DNA of 64,000 bases from Pseudomonas fluorescens (GCF_902497745.1 NZ_CABVHJ010000017.1:64501-128500), one strand, 5' to 3'; shown: positions 51,869 through 59,978, counted from the first letter of the stretch. Notes: generated by a model not told the origin, from the letters alone. Numbers and translations are program-made.

Positions 51869-52774
51869 TTAGACCGACGGTTCGTTGCTGATGCCATGCG
51901 GCACGTGGCCGGTGGCAACGACTTCGCGGGCGAGTTCGCAGTGGCCGGCCTGATCGTCGAAAAACACGTCGGCAGCGAAGGCTTCAAGGAACGCCGATTT
52001 GGTCAGGCCGCCGAGGAACAGGGATTCATCGAGGCGAATATCCCACTCGCGCAAGGTCCGAATCACACGTTCATGGGCCGGCGCCGAACGCGCGGTGACC
52101 AGTGCCGTGCGGATCGGGCAATCGTCATCGGGAAACTCGCGCTGCAACAGATTGAGCGCTGCCAGAAAGCCTTTGAACGGCCCACCGCGCAATGGCTCGC
52201 GGGCCGACTCACGCTCCTTGGCCTGAAACGCTTCCAGCCCGCCGGACTGATAAACGCGCTCCGACTCATCGGAAAAGATCACCGCATCGCCGTCGAAGGC
52301 GATGCGCAATTCGTCGCTGGCCGCGCGACTGGCGCCACCGGACAGAATGGTTGCTGCGGCGAAACCGGCGTCCAGCGCCGCGCGCACGTCTTCGGCATGG
52401 GTCGACAGAAACAGGTCGCAACCAAAGGCTTTCAGGTACGGATACGGACTGCGCCCGCCGACAAACGCTGCGCGGGAAATCGCCAGACCGTAATGGTGAA
52501 TCGAGTTGAAAACACGCAACCCGGTGTCGGCGCTGTTGCGCGAAACCAGAATCACCTCGACCCGCGCACGGCCGAGGCGACTGTTCAGGCTCAAGAGTTT
52601 TTCTACCAACGGGAAGGCATCGCCGGGCGCAAGAATTTCGTCTTCGTGTTCGATCTGGTATTGCCGGTAGGCTTCGACGCCGCTCGACAGGTAGACCTTG
52701 TGGCTCTCGCTCAGGTCGAACAAGGCGCGCGACGAAATCGCCAGCACCAGTTTGTCATCGATGTTTTTGGCCAT
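51869..52774 (-). CDS. 5'-nucleotidase, cytosolic NT5C1-like family
   Basis: A HAD-like nucleotidase of 301 residues, of the family that dephosphorylates AMP or IMP. LVLAISSRALFDLSESH carries the unusual N-terminal motif, VILVSRNSADTGLRVFNSI and GDAVIFSDESERVY the phosphate site, and ADVFFDDQAGHC the C-terminal aspartates. The ATG at 52774 follows GGGGGAAAGC. It sits 22 bp after the PanE-like gene on the same strand, so they are likely co-transcribed. Confidence 0.88.
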   Translation of the reverse strand: MAKNIDDKLVLAISSRALFDLSESHKVYLSSGVEAYRQYQIEHEDEILAPGDAFPLVEKLLSLNSRLGRARVEVILVSRNSADTGLRVFNSIHHYGLAISRAAFVGGRSPYPYLKAFGCDLFLSTHAEDVRAALDAGFAAATILSGGASRAASDELRIAFDGDAVIFSDESERVYQSGGLEAFQAKERESAREPLRGGPFKGFLAALNLLQREFPDDDCPIRTALVTARSAPAHERVIRTLREWDIRLDESLFLGGLTKSAFLEAFAADVFFDDQAGHCELAREVVATGHVPHGISNEPSV

Positions 52775-52796
52775 GCTTTCCCCCAAAGCAACCGGC

Positions 52797-53753
52797 TTAA
52801 ACGTTGCGCCGGTCGATAAAACTTAAATTGCGATACAACGCTTCGATTCGCGGCAACTCACAACCTGCTGCGTTTGCTGCCGCCAAGGGCCGAGCGTAGA
52901 TCGCTTCCAGCTCCAGCGGTCGTTTATGTAAAAAATCGTGGTGCATGCTCGGCCAGTAGTCGGGCATTTTCTCGGTCATCATGAACAGATAGTCGGCGTA
53001 ACCTGGCGGAATATCATGACCGCTGGCCTTGGCGCCCTGCACCACTTCGGTCATCAACGCCTTGATCAGCAGGCGGCTGTCGGCATCCGCCATCAGCGGT
53101 GTGGTACTCGCACCGAGCAACACCGAGAGTCCGTTATAGGGAATATTCCACACCAGTTTCTGCCAGCGCGCCTGTTGCAGATTGGGCATCGCCTGCGAAT
53201 CGATTCCGGCGGCGCGGAACAGACCGGAGCCCTCTTCGACAATAGCCATGCGTGCGAAGTCATCAATGACCGGGCCGCTGTGATAACCAACATTGACTGC
53301 GCCGAGAGCTTGATGGGTGACCTGTCCGGGGCCCTCGCGGTGTACGCAAATCAGACACAAGCCGCCCAGCAGGTGCAGGGAATCGGGGAGCAGTTCACGC
53401 AAGCTGTCTTCGACGTCGAGACCGTTTTGCAGCACCAGTACTTTCGCATCCGGTTTGGCCGCTTGAGTGATAGAAGGTGCGAGACCGGCATTGCTGGTAG
53501 TTTTCGCCCCCACCAACAGCCAGTCGCACTTGGGCATGTCTTCGGCAGCCGAATAGGCTTGCACCGGCTTCAACGTCAGCGGGCCATGCACCGCGCTGTT
53601 CACCTGCAAACCACGCTCGGCCACCGCCGCAAATTCGCTGCGCAACAGAAAGTGCACATCGAAGCCGGCGCGCGCCAGCATCACCCCGTAGAAACCACCA
53701 ATTGCGCCGGTGCCAATAATCCCTACCACTGGTTTTTTGACCGCCCCCATCAT
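52797..53753 (-). CDS. 2-dehydropantoate 2-reductase-like protein (PanE family)
   Basis: An NADPH-dependent ketopantoate-reductase-fold enzyme of 318 residues. NADP loop VGIIGTGAIGGFYGVMLARAG lies at the N-terminus, VGAKTTSN and VLQNGLDVEDSL in the middle, and the catalytic-type KLVWNIPYNGLSVL in the C-terminal domain. It may make pantoate or act on another 2-keto acid. GAGGAG lies 5 nt before tandem ATGs. Its start overlaps the thioredoxin-like gene stop by 4 bp. Confidence 0.9.
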   Translation of the reverse strand: MMGAVKKPVVGIIGTGAIGGFYGVMLARAGFDVHFLLRSEFAAVAERGLQVNSAVHGPLTLKPVQAYSAAEDMPKCDWLLVGAKTTSNAGLAPSITQAAKPDAKVLVLQNGLDVEDSLRELLPDSLHLLGGLCLICVHREGPGQVTHQALGAVNVGYHSGPVIDDFARMAIVEEGSGLFRAAGIDSQAMPNLQQARWQKLVWNIPYNGLSVLLGASTTPLMADADSRLLIKALMTEVVQGAKASGHDIPPGYADYLFMMTEKMPDYWPSMHHDFLHKRPLELEAIYARPLAAANAAGCELPRIEALYRNLSFIDRRNV

Positions 53754-54136
53754 GGCAACTCCTCTGCAATTCGACCCAGTGCCTGCGCCAATGCCTCGTT
53801 GAGTGCATCGGCGGTCAGGCGCGTGTGCAATGCCCCAAAGAACTCGCCGTCGCGCACCACAAACAGCGCCGGCAAATGAAAGACCTGATAGCGCTCGACC
53901 AACCCGCCGTTGTCGCCGGCATCGATCCAGCACAGGTGATCAATCCCCAGCGCCATATCCGGCAACACCTCGCGGGCATAACGGCAACTGGCGCAACCGA
54001 CGCTGGTGAAAATCACCAGCGAAACGCCGCTCATCGCCAGCAGCCGTTGGTCGGCGTCGAAATCAGTCAGTTCGGATTCGACCACTATACTGGGGGAAAC
54101 AATGTCAAATGGCCGACACAGGGAGTCTGTGCTCAT
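53750..54136 (-). CDS. Thioredoxin-fold protein with CxxC
   Basis: About 128 residues if it starts at the ATG at 54136; an ATG at 54148 is also possible. LVIFTSVGCASCRYAREVLPD carries the CASC active-site pair and FHLPALFVVRDGEFFGALH the cis-proline region. It is likely a cytoplasmic redox partner; its target is unknown. It is the first gene of the trx-panE-nucleotidase set. Its start codon overlaps the divergent PilZ-like gene, so its promoter must lie inside that gene. Confidence 0.82.
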   Translation of the reverse strand: MSTDSLCRPFDIVSPSIVVESELTDFDADQRLLAMSGVSLVIFTSVGCASCRYAREVLPDMALGIDHLCWIDAGDNGGLVERYQVFHLPALFVVRDGEFFGALHTRLTADALNEALAQALGRIAEELP

Positions 54137-54578
54137 GGGACGTTTCATTCCTCATCCGGACGAGGTGCCGGTTGAATTAACCTTGCTCAAGCCTGAGTGT
54201 ATTTCCAGGCAACAGCTGCACACTATCAGCCTCGGCGGCATCGCTTGCAATTACCACCGTGCCTGGCGCCATGGCACCGCCCTGCAAGTGCGCATGCCGA
54301 CACTGAACGCCGACATCTGCTATCCGGGCTATGTGGCTTGGTGTCTGCGCCGTAAAAAAGGCTATCTGGTGGGCATCGCCTTCACCGATGAGCAGACGCT
54401 GTTCAGTGCGCGAATGGGTGAGCAAGTGTGTCAGATCGAGCGCTACTGCCGCATGCACGACACCCACGATGACCTGCAAGAAATTCAGGCGGTGGCCCTG
54501 CAATGGGTCGAGCAACATGCCGACGAGTTCTCCCACGACAGCGTGCGCAAGGCTTTCGCCCAGCCAGTGCCGGACTGA
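54135..54578 (+). CDS. PilZ-like domain protein
   Basis: The 147-residue protein starts at the ATG at 54135 (GGGAG upstream); an ATG at 54102 with GGGGGAAACA upstream is a strong alternative that would overlap the divergent gene by 35 bp. The PilZ-type region reads RQQLHTISLGGIACN, close to the consensus D/N-x-S-x-x-G but with threonine first. PTLNADICYPGYVAW and KGYLVGIAFTDE continue the barrel. The RxxxR part is not clear, so cyclic-di-GMP binding is uncertain. Confidence 0.8.
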   Translation: MGRFIPHPDEVPVELTLLKPECISRQQLHTISLGGIACNYHRAWRHGTALQVRMPTLNADICYPGYVAWCLRRKKGYLVGIAFTDEQTLFSARMGEQVCQIERYCRMHDTHDDLQEIQAVALQWVEQHADEFSHDSVRKAFAQPVPD

Positions 54579-54721
54579 CCGTCTTCTCTAAACAGTTACA
54601 TGCCCATTGTCGAGCAGGCGCTTTACGCGCTAATGTTCCGCTCCCCGACGCGCTTAAATCTGCTGTGCTCCGCCGCGCGGGGATCGCTGGCGGCCGGCAC
54701 CCGTGACCTGACGAGTAAACG

Positions 54722-55798
54722 ATGGCTGATTTACCGATCAACGACCTAAACGTCGCCTCTAACGAGACCCTGATCACTCCCGATCAGCTCAAGCGTGATA
54801 TCCCTCTGAGCGATGCTGCCCTGCGCACCGTCACCAAGGGCCGCGAAGTCATTCGCAACATTCTTGATGGCACCGACCACCGTCTGTTCGTAGTGATCGG
54901 CCCGTGCTCGATCCACGATATCAAGGCTGCCCACGAATACGCCGATCGCCTCAAGGTGCTGGCTGCGGAGGTCTCCGACACTCTGTATCTGGTCATGCGC
55001 GTGTATTTCGAGAAGCCACGCACCACCGTCGGCTGGAAAGGCCTGATCAACGATCCGTACCTGGACGACTCGTTCAAGATCCAGGACGGTCTGCACATCG
55101 GTCGTCAGTTGCTGCTGGATCTGGCCGAAAAAGGCCTGCCAACCGCCACCGAAGCCCTCGACCCGATCTCCCCGCAGTATCTGCAGGACCTGATCAGCTG
55201 GTCGGCGATCGGCGCGCGTACCACTGAATCGCAGACGCACCGGGAAATGGCTTCCGGCCTGTCCTCGGCCGTAGGTTTCAAGAACGGCACCGACGGCGGC
55301 CTGACTGTGGCGATCAACGCCTTGCAGTCGGTGTCCAGCCCGCACCGTTTCCTCGGTATCAACCAGGAAGGTGGCGTGTCGATCGTCACCACCAAAGGCA
55401 ATGCCTACGGTCACGTGGTGCTGCGCGGTGGTAACGGCAAGCCGAACTACGATTCGGTCAGCGTTGCCCTGTGCGAGCAGGCGCTGGATAAAGCGAAGAT
55501 CAAGCCGAACATCATGGTCGACTGCAGCCACGCCAACTCCAACAAGGATCCGGCCCTGCAACCGCTGGTGATGGAGAACGTCGCCAACCAGATCCTCGAA
55601 GGCAACCAGTCGATCATCGGCCTGATGGTCGAAAGTCACCTGAACTGGGGTTGCCAGGCGATTCCGAAAGACCTCGCCGACCTGCAATACGGCGTGTCGA
55701 TCACCGATGCCTGCATCGACTGGTCTGCCACCGAGAACACCCTGCGCAGCATGCACGCCAAGCTCAAGGATGTTTTGCCGAAACGCCAGCGCAGCTGA
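54722..55798 (+). CDS. 3-deoxy-7-phosphoheptulonate synthase, class I
   Basis: A DAHP synthase of the AroF/AroG/AroH type, 358 residues. Signatures: VIGPCSIHD, MRVYFEKPRTTVGWKG, ATEALDPISPQYLQDLISW, and DCSHANSNKD with metal-binding histidine. The N-terminal ~45 residues form the regulatory extension that binds an aromatic amino acid; which one cannot be told. It has a strong terminator and forms a single unit. A class II enzyme lies at 39156-40502, so the genome has two unrelated forms. Confidence 0.95.
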   Translation: MADLPINDLNVASNETLITPDQLKRDIPLSDAALRTVTKGREVIRNILDGTDHRLFVVIGPCSIHDIKAAHEYADRLKVLAAEVSDTLYLVMRVYFEKPRTTVGWKGLINDPYLDDSFKIQDGLHIGRQLLLDLAEKGLPTATEALDPISPQYLQDLISWSAIGARTTESQTHREMASGLSSAVGFKNGTDGGLTVAINALQSVSSPHRFLGINQEGGVSIVTTKGNAYGHVVLRGGNGKPNYDSVSVALCEQALDKAKIKPNIMVDCSHANSNKDPALQPLVMENVANQILEGNQSIIGLMVESHLNWGCQAIPKDLADLQYGVSITDACIDWSATENTLRSMHAKLKDVLPKRQRS

Positions 55799-55815
55799 TC
55801 AGCGTTTTACAGGCA

Positions 55816-55850
55816 TAAAAAAACGCCGGGCAATGCCCGGCGTTTTTTTA
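55816..55850. terminator. Bidirectional terminator after class I DAHP synthase
   Basis: AAAAAAACGCCGGGCA-AT-TGCCCGGCGTTTTTTT-like stem (CGCCGGGCAATGCCCGGCG) with flanking A and T runs; it serves the synthase gene and the convergent GNAT gene. Confidence 0.93.
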
Positions 55851-55858
55851 TGTGCGAT

Positions 55859-56140
55859 TCAGAACTTGGCGGCGCGGCGCTGATGGCGCTCCATGTAGCG
55901 CTCGACGTAGGAGCACGACGGGATCACCGTGTAGCCCATTTCTTCGGCGTACTGCAGCGCGCTTTCGGTCAGCGCTGCGGCAATGCCACGGCCACGCAGG
56001 GCGTTGGGCACGAAGGTGCGATAGATATCCAGAGTCTGTTTCCCCAGATCCATATAGGTCAGGTAGGCACGATGACCGTCCACATTGGTCTCGAACTGAT
56101 GACCAGCCTGGTCATGGTGGATGGACAACGCCTCGCTCAT
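55859..56140 (-). CDS. GNAT-family N-acetyltransferase (GNAT_2/YjdJ-like)
   Basis: A small acetyltransferase of 93 residues starts at the ATG at 56140, with GAGGAG 7 nt upstream. RTFVPNALRGRGIAAALTESAL is the acetyl-CoA loop (R-G-x-G-I/A). TVIPSCSYVERYMERH is the C-terminal signature of this short GNAT group. The substrate is unknown. Confidence 0.9.
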   Translation of the reverse strand: MSEALSIHHDQAGHQFETNVDGHRAYLTYMDLGKQTLDIYRTFVPNALRGRGIAAALTESALQYAEEMGYTVIPSCSYVERYMERHQRRAAKF

Positions 56141-56177
56141 CACTACTCCTCGCGGGTCTTGAATTCTGACCCCTACC

Positions 56178-56393
56178 TTACCGATGTTTTTCCGGCGAAG
56201 AAACAACTACGCCACCCCGTGCCTGATGGACACCGAGAAGAGCCACACCGATCTCGCGCAACCTGGCACTTGATAAATAGTAGGCACCATTGGCAAAAAT
56301 GCTCAAGGTACGCTCGTCATCAAGCGAGTTGGCGGGGGGTAGCTCCGATGGACGCAGGGTGAGCTTTCGAGAGGTTCTTCGCGGTCCGCTCAC
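56178..56393 (-). CDS. Doubtful 71-codon open frame
   Basis: It starts at a GTG with no good ribosome site. The translation (SLDDERTLSIFANGAYYLSSARLREIG) looks protein-like but matches no family I know. It lies upstream of the GNAT gene in an otherwise noncoding region. It could be a small gene, a decayed remnant or chance. Confidence 0.25.
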   Translation of the reverse strand: MSGPRRTSRKLTLRPSELPPANSLDDERTLSIFANGAYYLSSARLREIGVALLGVHQARGGVVVSSPEKHR

Positions 56394-56780
56394 CTGAACA
56401 TTGCCGGATGTTGAGATTTAAGACGTGCGACCTTTTTTAAAGTCACCTCAACATGGACAAAGATAAGCGAAGCAGCGCGCAAATTCGCAACAAAAGTGTG
56501 GACGAATTCATCTAGACAGACTTATCCAAAACTGCAAAAAACAGCAGGCTGTAACGGGAACTTTTTCTCAATAACTCGCTCTGCGCGGGGCTTGCAGCTG
56601 GGTATTTTTTATACAGTGCAGTTAAAAGTTGCTCGAAAAAGAATCAGCGCCTACAATTTTTTTTGCTTCTTGCCTTACGTCAGTTTACTTACTACAAGTA
56701 ATGGGTAGTATGTACGCCGGCTATTTCCTCAATCGTGAGGAGACAGCCACTTAATTTGAAAGTCCTTGAAGGGGAACACG
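56394..56780. other. AT-rich region upstream of oprI
   Basis: The 387 bp between the doubtful frame and oprI are AT-rich, with T runs at about 56658-56666. They contain the oprI promoter (56684-56711) and a small hairpin (CCTCAATCGTGAGG, about 56727-56740) in the leader. No gene seen. Confidence 0.45.
56684..56711 (+). promoter_or_regulatory. Possible oprI promoter
   Basis: TTTACT and TAGTAT are spaced by 16 bp, giving a ~60 nt leader before the strong GAAGGGG ribosome site. High expression is expected of this lipoprotein. Confidence 0.4.
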
Positions 56781-57032
56781 ATGAACAACGTTCTGAAATT
56801 CTCTGCTCTGGCTCTGGCCGCAGTTCTGGCTACCGGTTGCAGCAGCGCATCGAAAGAAACCGAAGCACGTCTGACCGCTACTGAAGACGCAGCTGCTCGC
56901 TCCCAGGCTCGTGCAGACGAAGCTTACCGTAAAGCTGATGAAGCTCTGGCTGCTGCTCAAAAAGCACAACAGACTGCTGACGAAGCTAACGAGCGTGCTC
57001 TGCGCATGCTGGACAAAGCTAGCCGCAAGTAA
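56781..57032 (+). CDS. oprI: Major outer-membrane lipoprotein OprI (Lpp-like)
   Basis: The 83-residue precursor has a signal peptide with lipobox ATGC, so the cysteine of GCSSASK becomes lipidated. The mature part is one long trimeric-type coiled coil with heptads (ARLTATEDAAARSQARADEAYRKADEALAAA). It ends in a lysine (MLDKASRK), the residue that can be joined to peptidoglycan. AAGGGG lies 6-8 nt before the ATG. A strong terminator follows. An L,D-transpeptidase gene converges on it. Confidence 0.97.
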   Translation: MNNVLKFSALALAAVLATGCSSASKETEARLTATEDAAARSQARADEAYRKADEALAAAQKAQQTADEANERALRMLDKASRK

Positions 57033-57054
57033 TAATCCCTCGGGATTGTTATCG

Positions 57055-57087
57055 AGCCGACCCGATTTTTCGGGTCGGCTTTTTTAT
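57055..57087 (+). terminator. Terminator after oprI
   Basis: AGCCGACCCGA-TTTT-TCGGGTCGGCTTTTTT is a strong hairpin followed by a T run. Confidence 0.93.
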
Positions 57088-57158
57088 TGCCCGCGGTTTT
57101 GTTCAGGCAATAAAAAACCCGCCGACGCTTCACGCATCGACGGGTTCCGGACTTCGAC

Positions 57159-58130
57159 TTACTGCTGCAGGTCGATCGGTGTATTGGCAACAATCGGTGC
57201 CGAAGTATTCGGCGTGCCGATTTCCGTTGGCAGGCCATCTTCGGCCGCGACCACATCCCGCACCACATCCCAGTTCACACGCAGGTTGCTGGTGACGTCT
57301 TCACGCTTGAGCATCGCGTTGATCACTGCGGTGTGCTTGTCGACCACCGACGGGTTGCCCTTGTCGTCGATCGGCGTGTGCGCTTCCAGATAAACCTTGC
57401 CGCCACTGCTGCCGAACTTGTAGGCATCGTTGAGGATGCGCACCGACGTCCCGACCGGGACCATGCCGGCCATTTCCAGCACGTTGTTGTTGAACATGCG
57501 GAAGCAGCCGTGGCTGGTGCGCATGCCAATACCGAATTTCTTGTTCGAACCGTGAATCAAGTAACCGGGGGTGCCCAAAGTGAACTTGAACGGGCCCAGC
57601 GGATTATCCGGGCCGGCCGGCACTACGTTCGGCAGCGGGTCACCGTCTGCGGCGTGTTCGGCCTTGATCGACGCTGGAGGCGTCCAGGTCGGGTTTGGCG
57701 TCTTGGCGGTGATCGAGGTGTGCGCAATCGGCGAACCCCAACCCTCACGACCGATACCCAGCGGGAACGTGTAGACCACGTTGCGGCCTTTCGGGAAATA
57801 GTAGAGGCGGTATTCGGCAAGGTTGATGACGATGCCTTCACGCGGACCCGGCGGCAGAATGAATCGGGTCGGCAAGACGATTTCGGTGCCGGCGCCCGGC
57901 AACCAGGCATCGACGCCCGGGTTGGCTGCAACCATCTCCGAGTAGCCCAGATCGTACTTCGTGCCCAGATCGGCGAAGGTATCTTCGTACTTGGCTTTGA
58001 TCACCTGCACCTGACCGATGATGTCTTCACCGGGTGGTGGCAGGGGAAACTCCAATGCAGCAACGGGACCGGCCACACACAGGGCGGCAAGTGACAGGCA
58101 GCGGGTGACGGCAGGAAAGCGCGGCAACAT
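57159..58130 (-). CDS. L,D-transpeptidase (YkuD) with LysM-like segment
   Basis: The 323-residue periplasmic enzyme starts at the ATG at 58130 (AAGGA 8 nt upstream) with a signal peptide. An N-terminal LysM-like region (YEDTFADLGTKYDLGYSEMVAANPGVD) precedes the YkuD domain. The catalytic cysteine is in MRTSHGCFRMFN, with YLIHGSN before it. Relatives in E. coli (ErfK/YcfS/YbiS) attach Lpp to peptidoglycan. With oprI next door this role is likely here. Confidence 0.93.
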   Translation of the reverse strand: MLPRFPAVTRCLSLAALCVAGPVAALEFPLPPPGEDIIGQVQVIKAKYEDTFADLGTKYDLGYSEMVAANPGVDAWLPGAGTEIVLPTRFILPPGPREGIVINLAEYRLYYFPKGRNVVYTFPLGIGREGWGSPIAHTSITAKTPNPTWTPPASIKAEHAADGDPLPNVVPAGPDNPLGPFKFTLGTPGYLIHGSNKKFGIGMRTSHGCFRMFNNNVLEMAGMVPVGTSVRILNDAYKFGSSGGKVYLEAHTPIDDKGNPSVVDKHTAVINAMLKREDVTSNLRVNWDVVRDVVAAEDGLPTEIGTPNTSAPIVANTPIDLQQ

Positions 58131-58235
58131 CCGGAAAATCCTTCGCATGATCAACAAGGGTATAAGAGCGCGATTGTACACCGCACTTTGAATATTCGGG
58201 GAGATCACCCCATTGCAGGCGACAAGGTGTTCCAG

Positions 58236-58323
58236 GTGGGAGCGAGCTTGCTCGCGAAAGCGGTGGGTCAGTCGCCAAAAATGTTACTGACATGGCCTTT
58301 TCGCGAGCAAGCTCGGCTCCCAC
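58236..58323. repeat. REP pair, copy 7
   Basis: GTGGGAGCGAGCTTGCTCGCGAAAGC and the inverted TTTCGCGAGCAAGCTCGGCTCCCAC flank a ~30 bp spacer; the right arm has one extra G. Confidence 0.9.
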
Positions 58324-58327
58324 AGAA

Positions 58328-58621
58328 TCAGAGCTCGAACCGCAACTCCGGCCAGATCGGCGAAGTCCCGCGCTTCTGCGATTCCAGAATCGCCCGGCAC
58401 AACGAGCACAGGCGCTGATCCTGAAACACCCGGCGATCCACGCTCGACCAGCGCGGTTGCGCCGGCAGCAGGCTGCCGCACAAGGTGCGATCAGCCGAGC
58501 CACCGAGTTCGAGTTGCCGCGTCACCAGATGCACACGCACTTCCTGGCAGGCGAACAGATCCAGCTGCTCGTCAGGCTCGATCAGTTGGTAGGCAAACAG
58601 GGACCAGGCAGAACGCGACAT
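58328..58621 (-). CDS. Conserved hypothetical protein with CxxC
   Basis: A protein of 97 residues starts at the ATG at 58621, with GGAG 7 nt upstream. It has CSLCRAIL near the C-terminus plus an earlier cysteine pair, and might bind zinc. The N-terminus SRSAWSLFAYQLIEPDEQLDLFACQEVRVHL is polar. It lies between the transpeptidase and tesA on the same strand. No function is known to me. Confidence 0.8.
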   Translation of the reverse strand: MSRSAWSLFAYQLIEPDEQLDLFACQEVRVHLVTRQLELGGSADRTLCGSLLPAQPRWSSVDRRVFQDQRLCSLCRAILESQKRGTSPIWPELRFEL

Positions 58622-58678
58622 CGGGGGCTCCAAATAAGGGGGCGCCACATTAGCCGAAAGCCTGCCCTTAGAAAAGCC

Positions 58679-59284
58679 TCATAACAGCGGTTTTAGCGTC
58701 GGCCAGACATTTTCCAGCAACTTGCCCTGAGCCCCGGCCGCCGGGTGCAGACCATCGGCCTGCATCAAGTCCGGATGCCCGCCCACGCCGTCGAGGAAAA
58801 ACGGTACCAGCGGGATCTTTTTATCGTCGGCGAGTTTGCCGTAGACCTCGGCAAAAGCATCGGTGTAACGCTTGCCGTAATTGGGCGGCAGTTTCATGCC
58901 GAGCAACAGCACCTTGGCCCCGCTCTGGCGCGAGCTGTCGATCATCGAGGCAAGATTTTGTTGCAATTGAGTTGGCGACATTCCGCGCAAGCCATCATTG
59001 CCACCCAGTTCGAGGATAACCAGTGCCGGTTTATGCTCTGCAAGCAGCGCGGGCAGCCGCGCCTGGCCTCCGGCACTGGTATCGCCGCTGATGGAGGCAT
59101 TGACCACTTTGTCGTCGAAACCCTCCTGTTTGAGCCGTTGTTCGAGCAACGACACCCACCCCAACCGGGTATCCAGTCCGAAACCGGCGCTGATACTATC
59201 GCCAACGATCAGGACAGTACCCGCCGCTGCGTTCTGGGCCATGCACATCAAGGCCAGGCCAGCACTCAAAAACCACACACGCAT
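58679..59284 (-). CDS. tesA: Periplasmic SGNH esterase/thioesterase I TesA
   Basis: A precursor of 201 residues with a signal peptide (LSAGLALMCMAQNAAAG). The SGNH blocks are all present: IVGDSISAGFGLD, ISGDTSAGGQARL, LGGNDGLRG and DGLHPAAGAQ. It hydrolyses acyl-CoA, arylesters or lysophospholipids in the periplasm. ATGs at 59284 and 59296 are both possible; GGAG supports 59284. It is divergent from the ybbA-like ABC gene 10 bp away, as in E. coli. Confidence 0.94.
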   Translation of the reverse strand: MRVWFLSAGLALMCMAQNAAAGTVLIVGDSISAGFGLDTRLGWVSLLEQRLKQEGFDDKVVNASISGDTSAGGQARLPALLAEHKPALVILELGGNDGLRGMSPTQLQQNLASMIDSSRQSGAKVLLLGMKLPPNYGKRYTDAFAEVYGKLADDKKIPLVPFFLDGVGGHPDLMQADGLHPAAGAQGKLLENVWPTLKPLL

Positions 59285-59294
59285 CGGATTCTCC

Positions 59295-59978
59295 ATGGGC
59301 GCAAGCATTCTCACCGCGAAGAACCTCAGCAAAGTGGTTCCCAGCGCGGAAGGTGAACTGACTATCCTGCACGAACTCAGCCTGGAACTGAACAAGGGCG
59401 ATAGCCTGGCCATCGTCGGCGCATCCGGTTCGGGCAAATCCACCCTCCTCGGCCTGCTCGCCGGGCTCGATCTGCCGAGCAGTGGCGAAGTCATTCTCGC
59501 CGGCCAGGGCCTAAGCAATCTCGATGAAGACCAGCGCGCACGCATTCGTGCCGAACACGTCGGTTTCGTCTTTCAATCGTTTCAATTGCTCGACAGCCTC
59601 AACGCACTGGAAAACGTCATGCTGCCGCTGGAACTCGATGGCCGCAAAGACGCCCGCGAACGTGCGACTGAATTGCTTCAGCGCGTCGGCCTCGGCCAGC
59701 GGCTCACGCATTCGCCGCGACAGCTCTCCGGCGGTGAGCAACAACGTGTGGCGATTGCCCGCGCGTTTGCTGCCGAGCCTGACGTACTGTTCGCCGACGA
59801 ACCCACCGGCAACCTCGACAGCCACACCGGTGAGCGCATCAGCGACTTGCTCTTCGAATTGAACAAGGAACGCGGCACCACCCTGGTGCTGGTGACCCAC
59901 GACGAACGCCTCGCCCATCGCTGCCGGCGTCTGATCCGACTTGAAGCCGGGCTGTTGGTCGCCCCTCTGGAGCCTTGA
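59295..59978 (+). CDS. ybbA: ABC transporter ATP-binding protein YbbA-like
   Basis: A LolD/MacB-type ATPase of 227 residues, with Walker A VGASGSGKSTLLGLLAG, signature LSGGEQQRVAIARAF and Walker B DVLFADEPTGNLDS. It pairs with the FtsX-type permease, whose ATG overlaps its stop by 1 bp. In E. coli ybbA-ybbP lies next to tesA as here. The transported substrate is unknown. Confidence 0.94.
   Translation: MGASILTAKNLSKVVPSAEGELTILHELSLELNKGDSLAIVGASGSGKSTLLGLLAGLDLPSSGEVILAGQGLSNLDEDQRARIRAEHVGFVFQSFQLLDSLNALENVMLPLELDGRKDARERATELLQRVGLGQRLTHSPRQLSGGEQQRVAIARAFAAEPDVLFADEPTGNLDSHTGERISDLLFELNKERGTTLVLVTHDERLAHRCRRLIRLEAGLLVAPLEP

Noticed and set aside
711..58323. CRISPR array from the repeated GTGGGAGCGAGC motifs
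   Set aside because: Copies are kilobases apart and arranged as inverted pairs, typical of REP/REPIN elements, not evenly spaced direct repeats.
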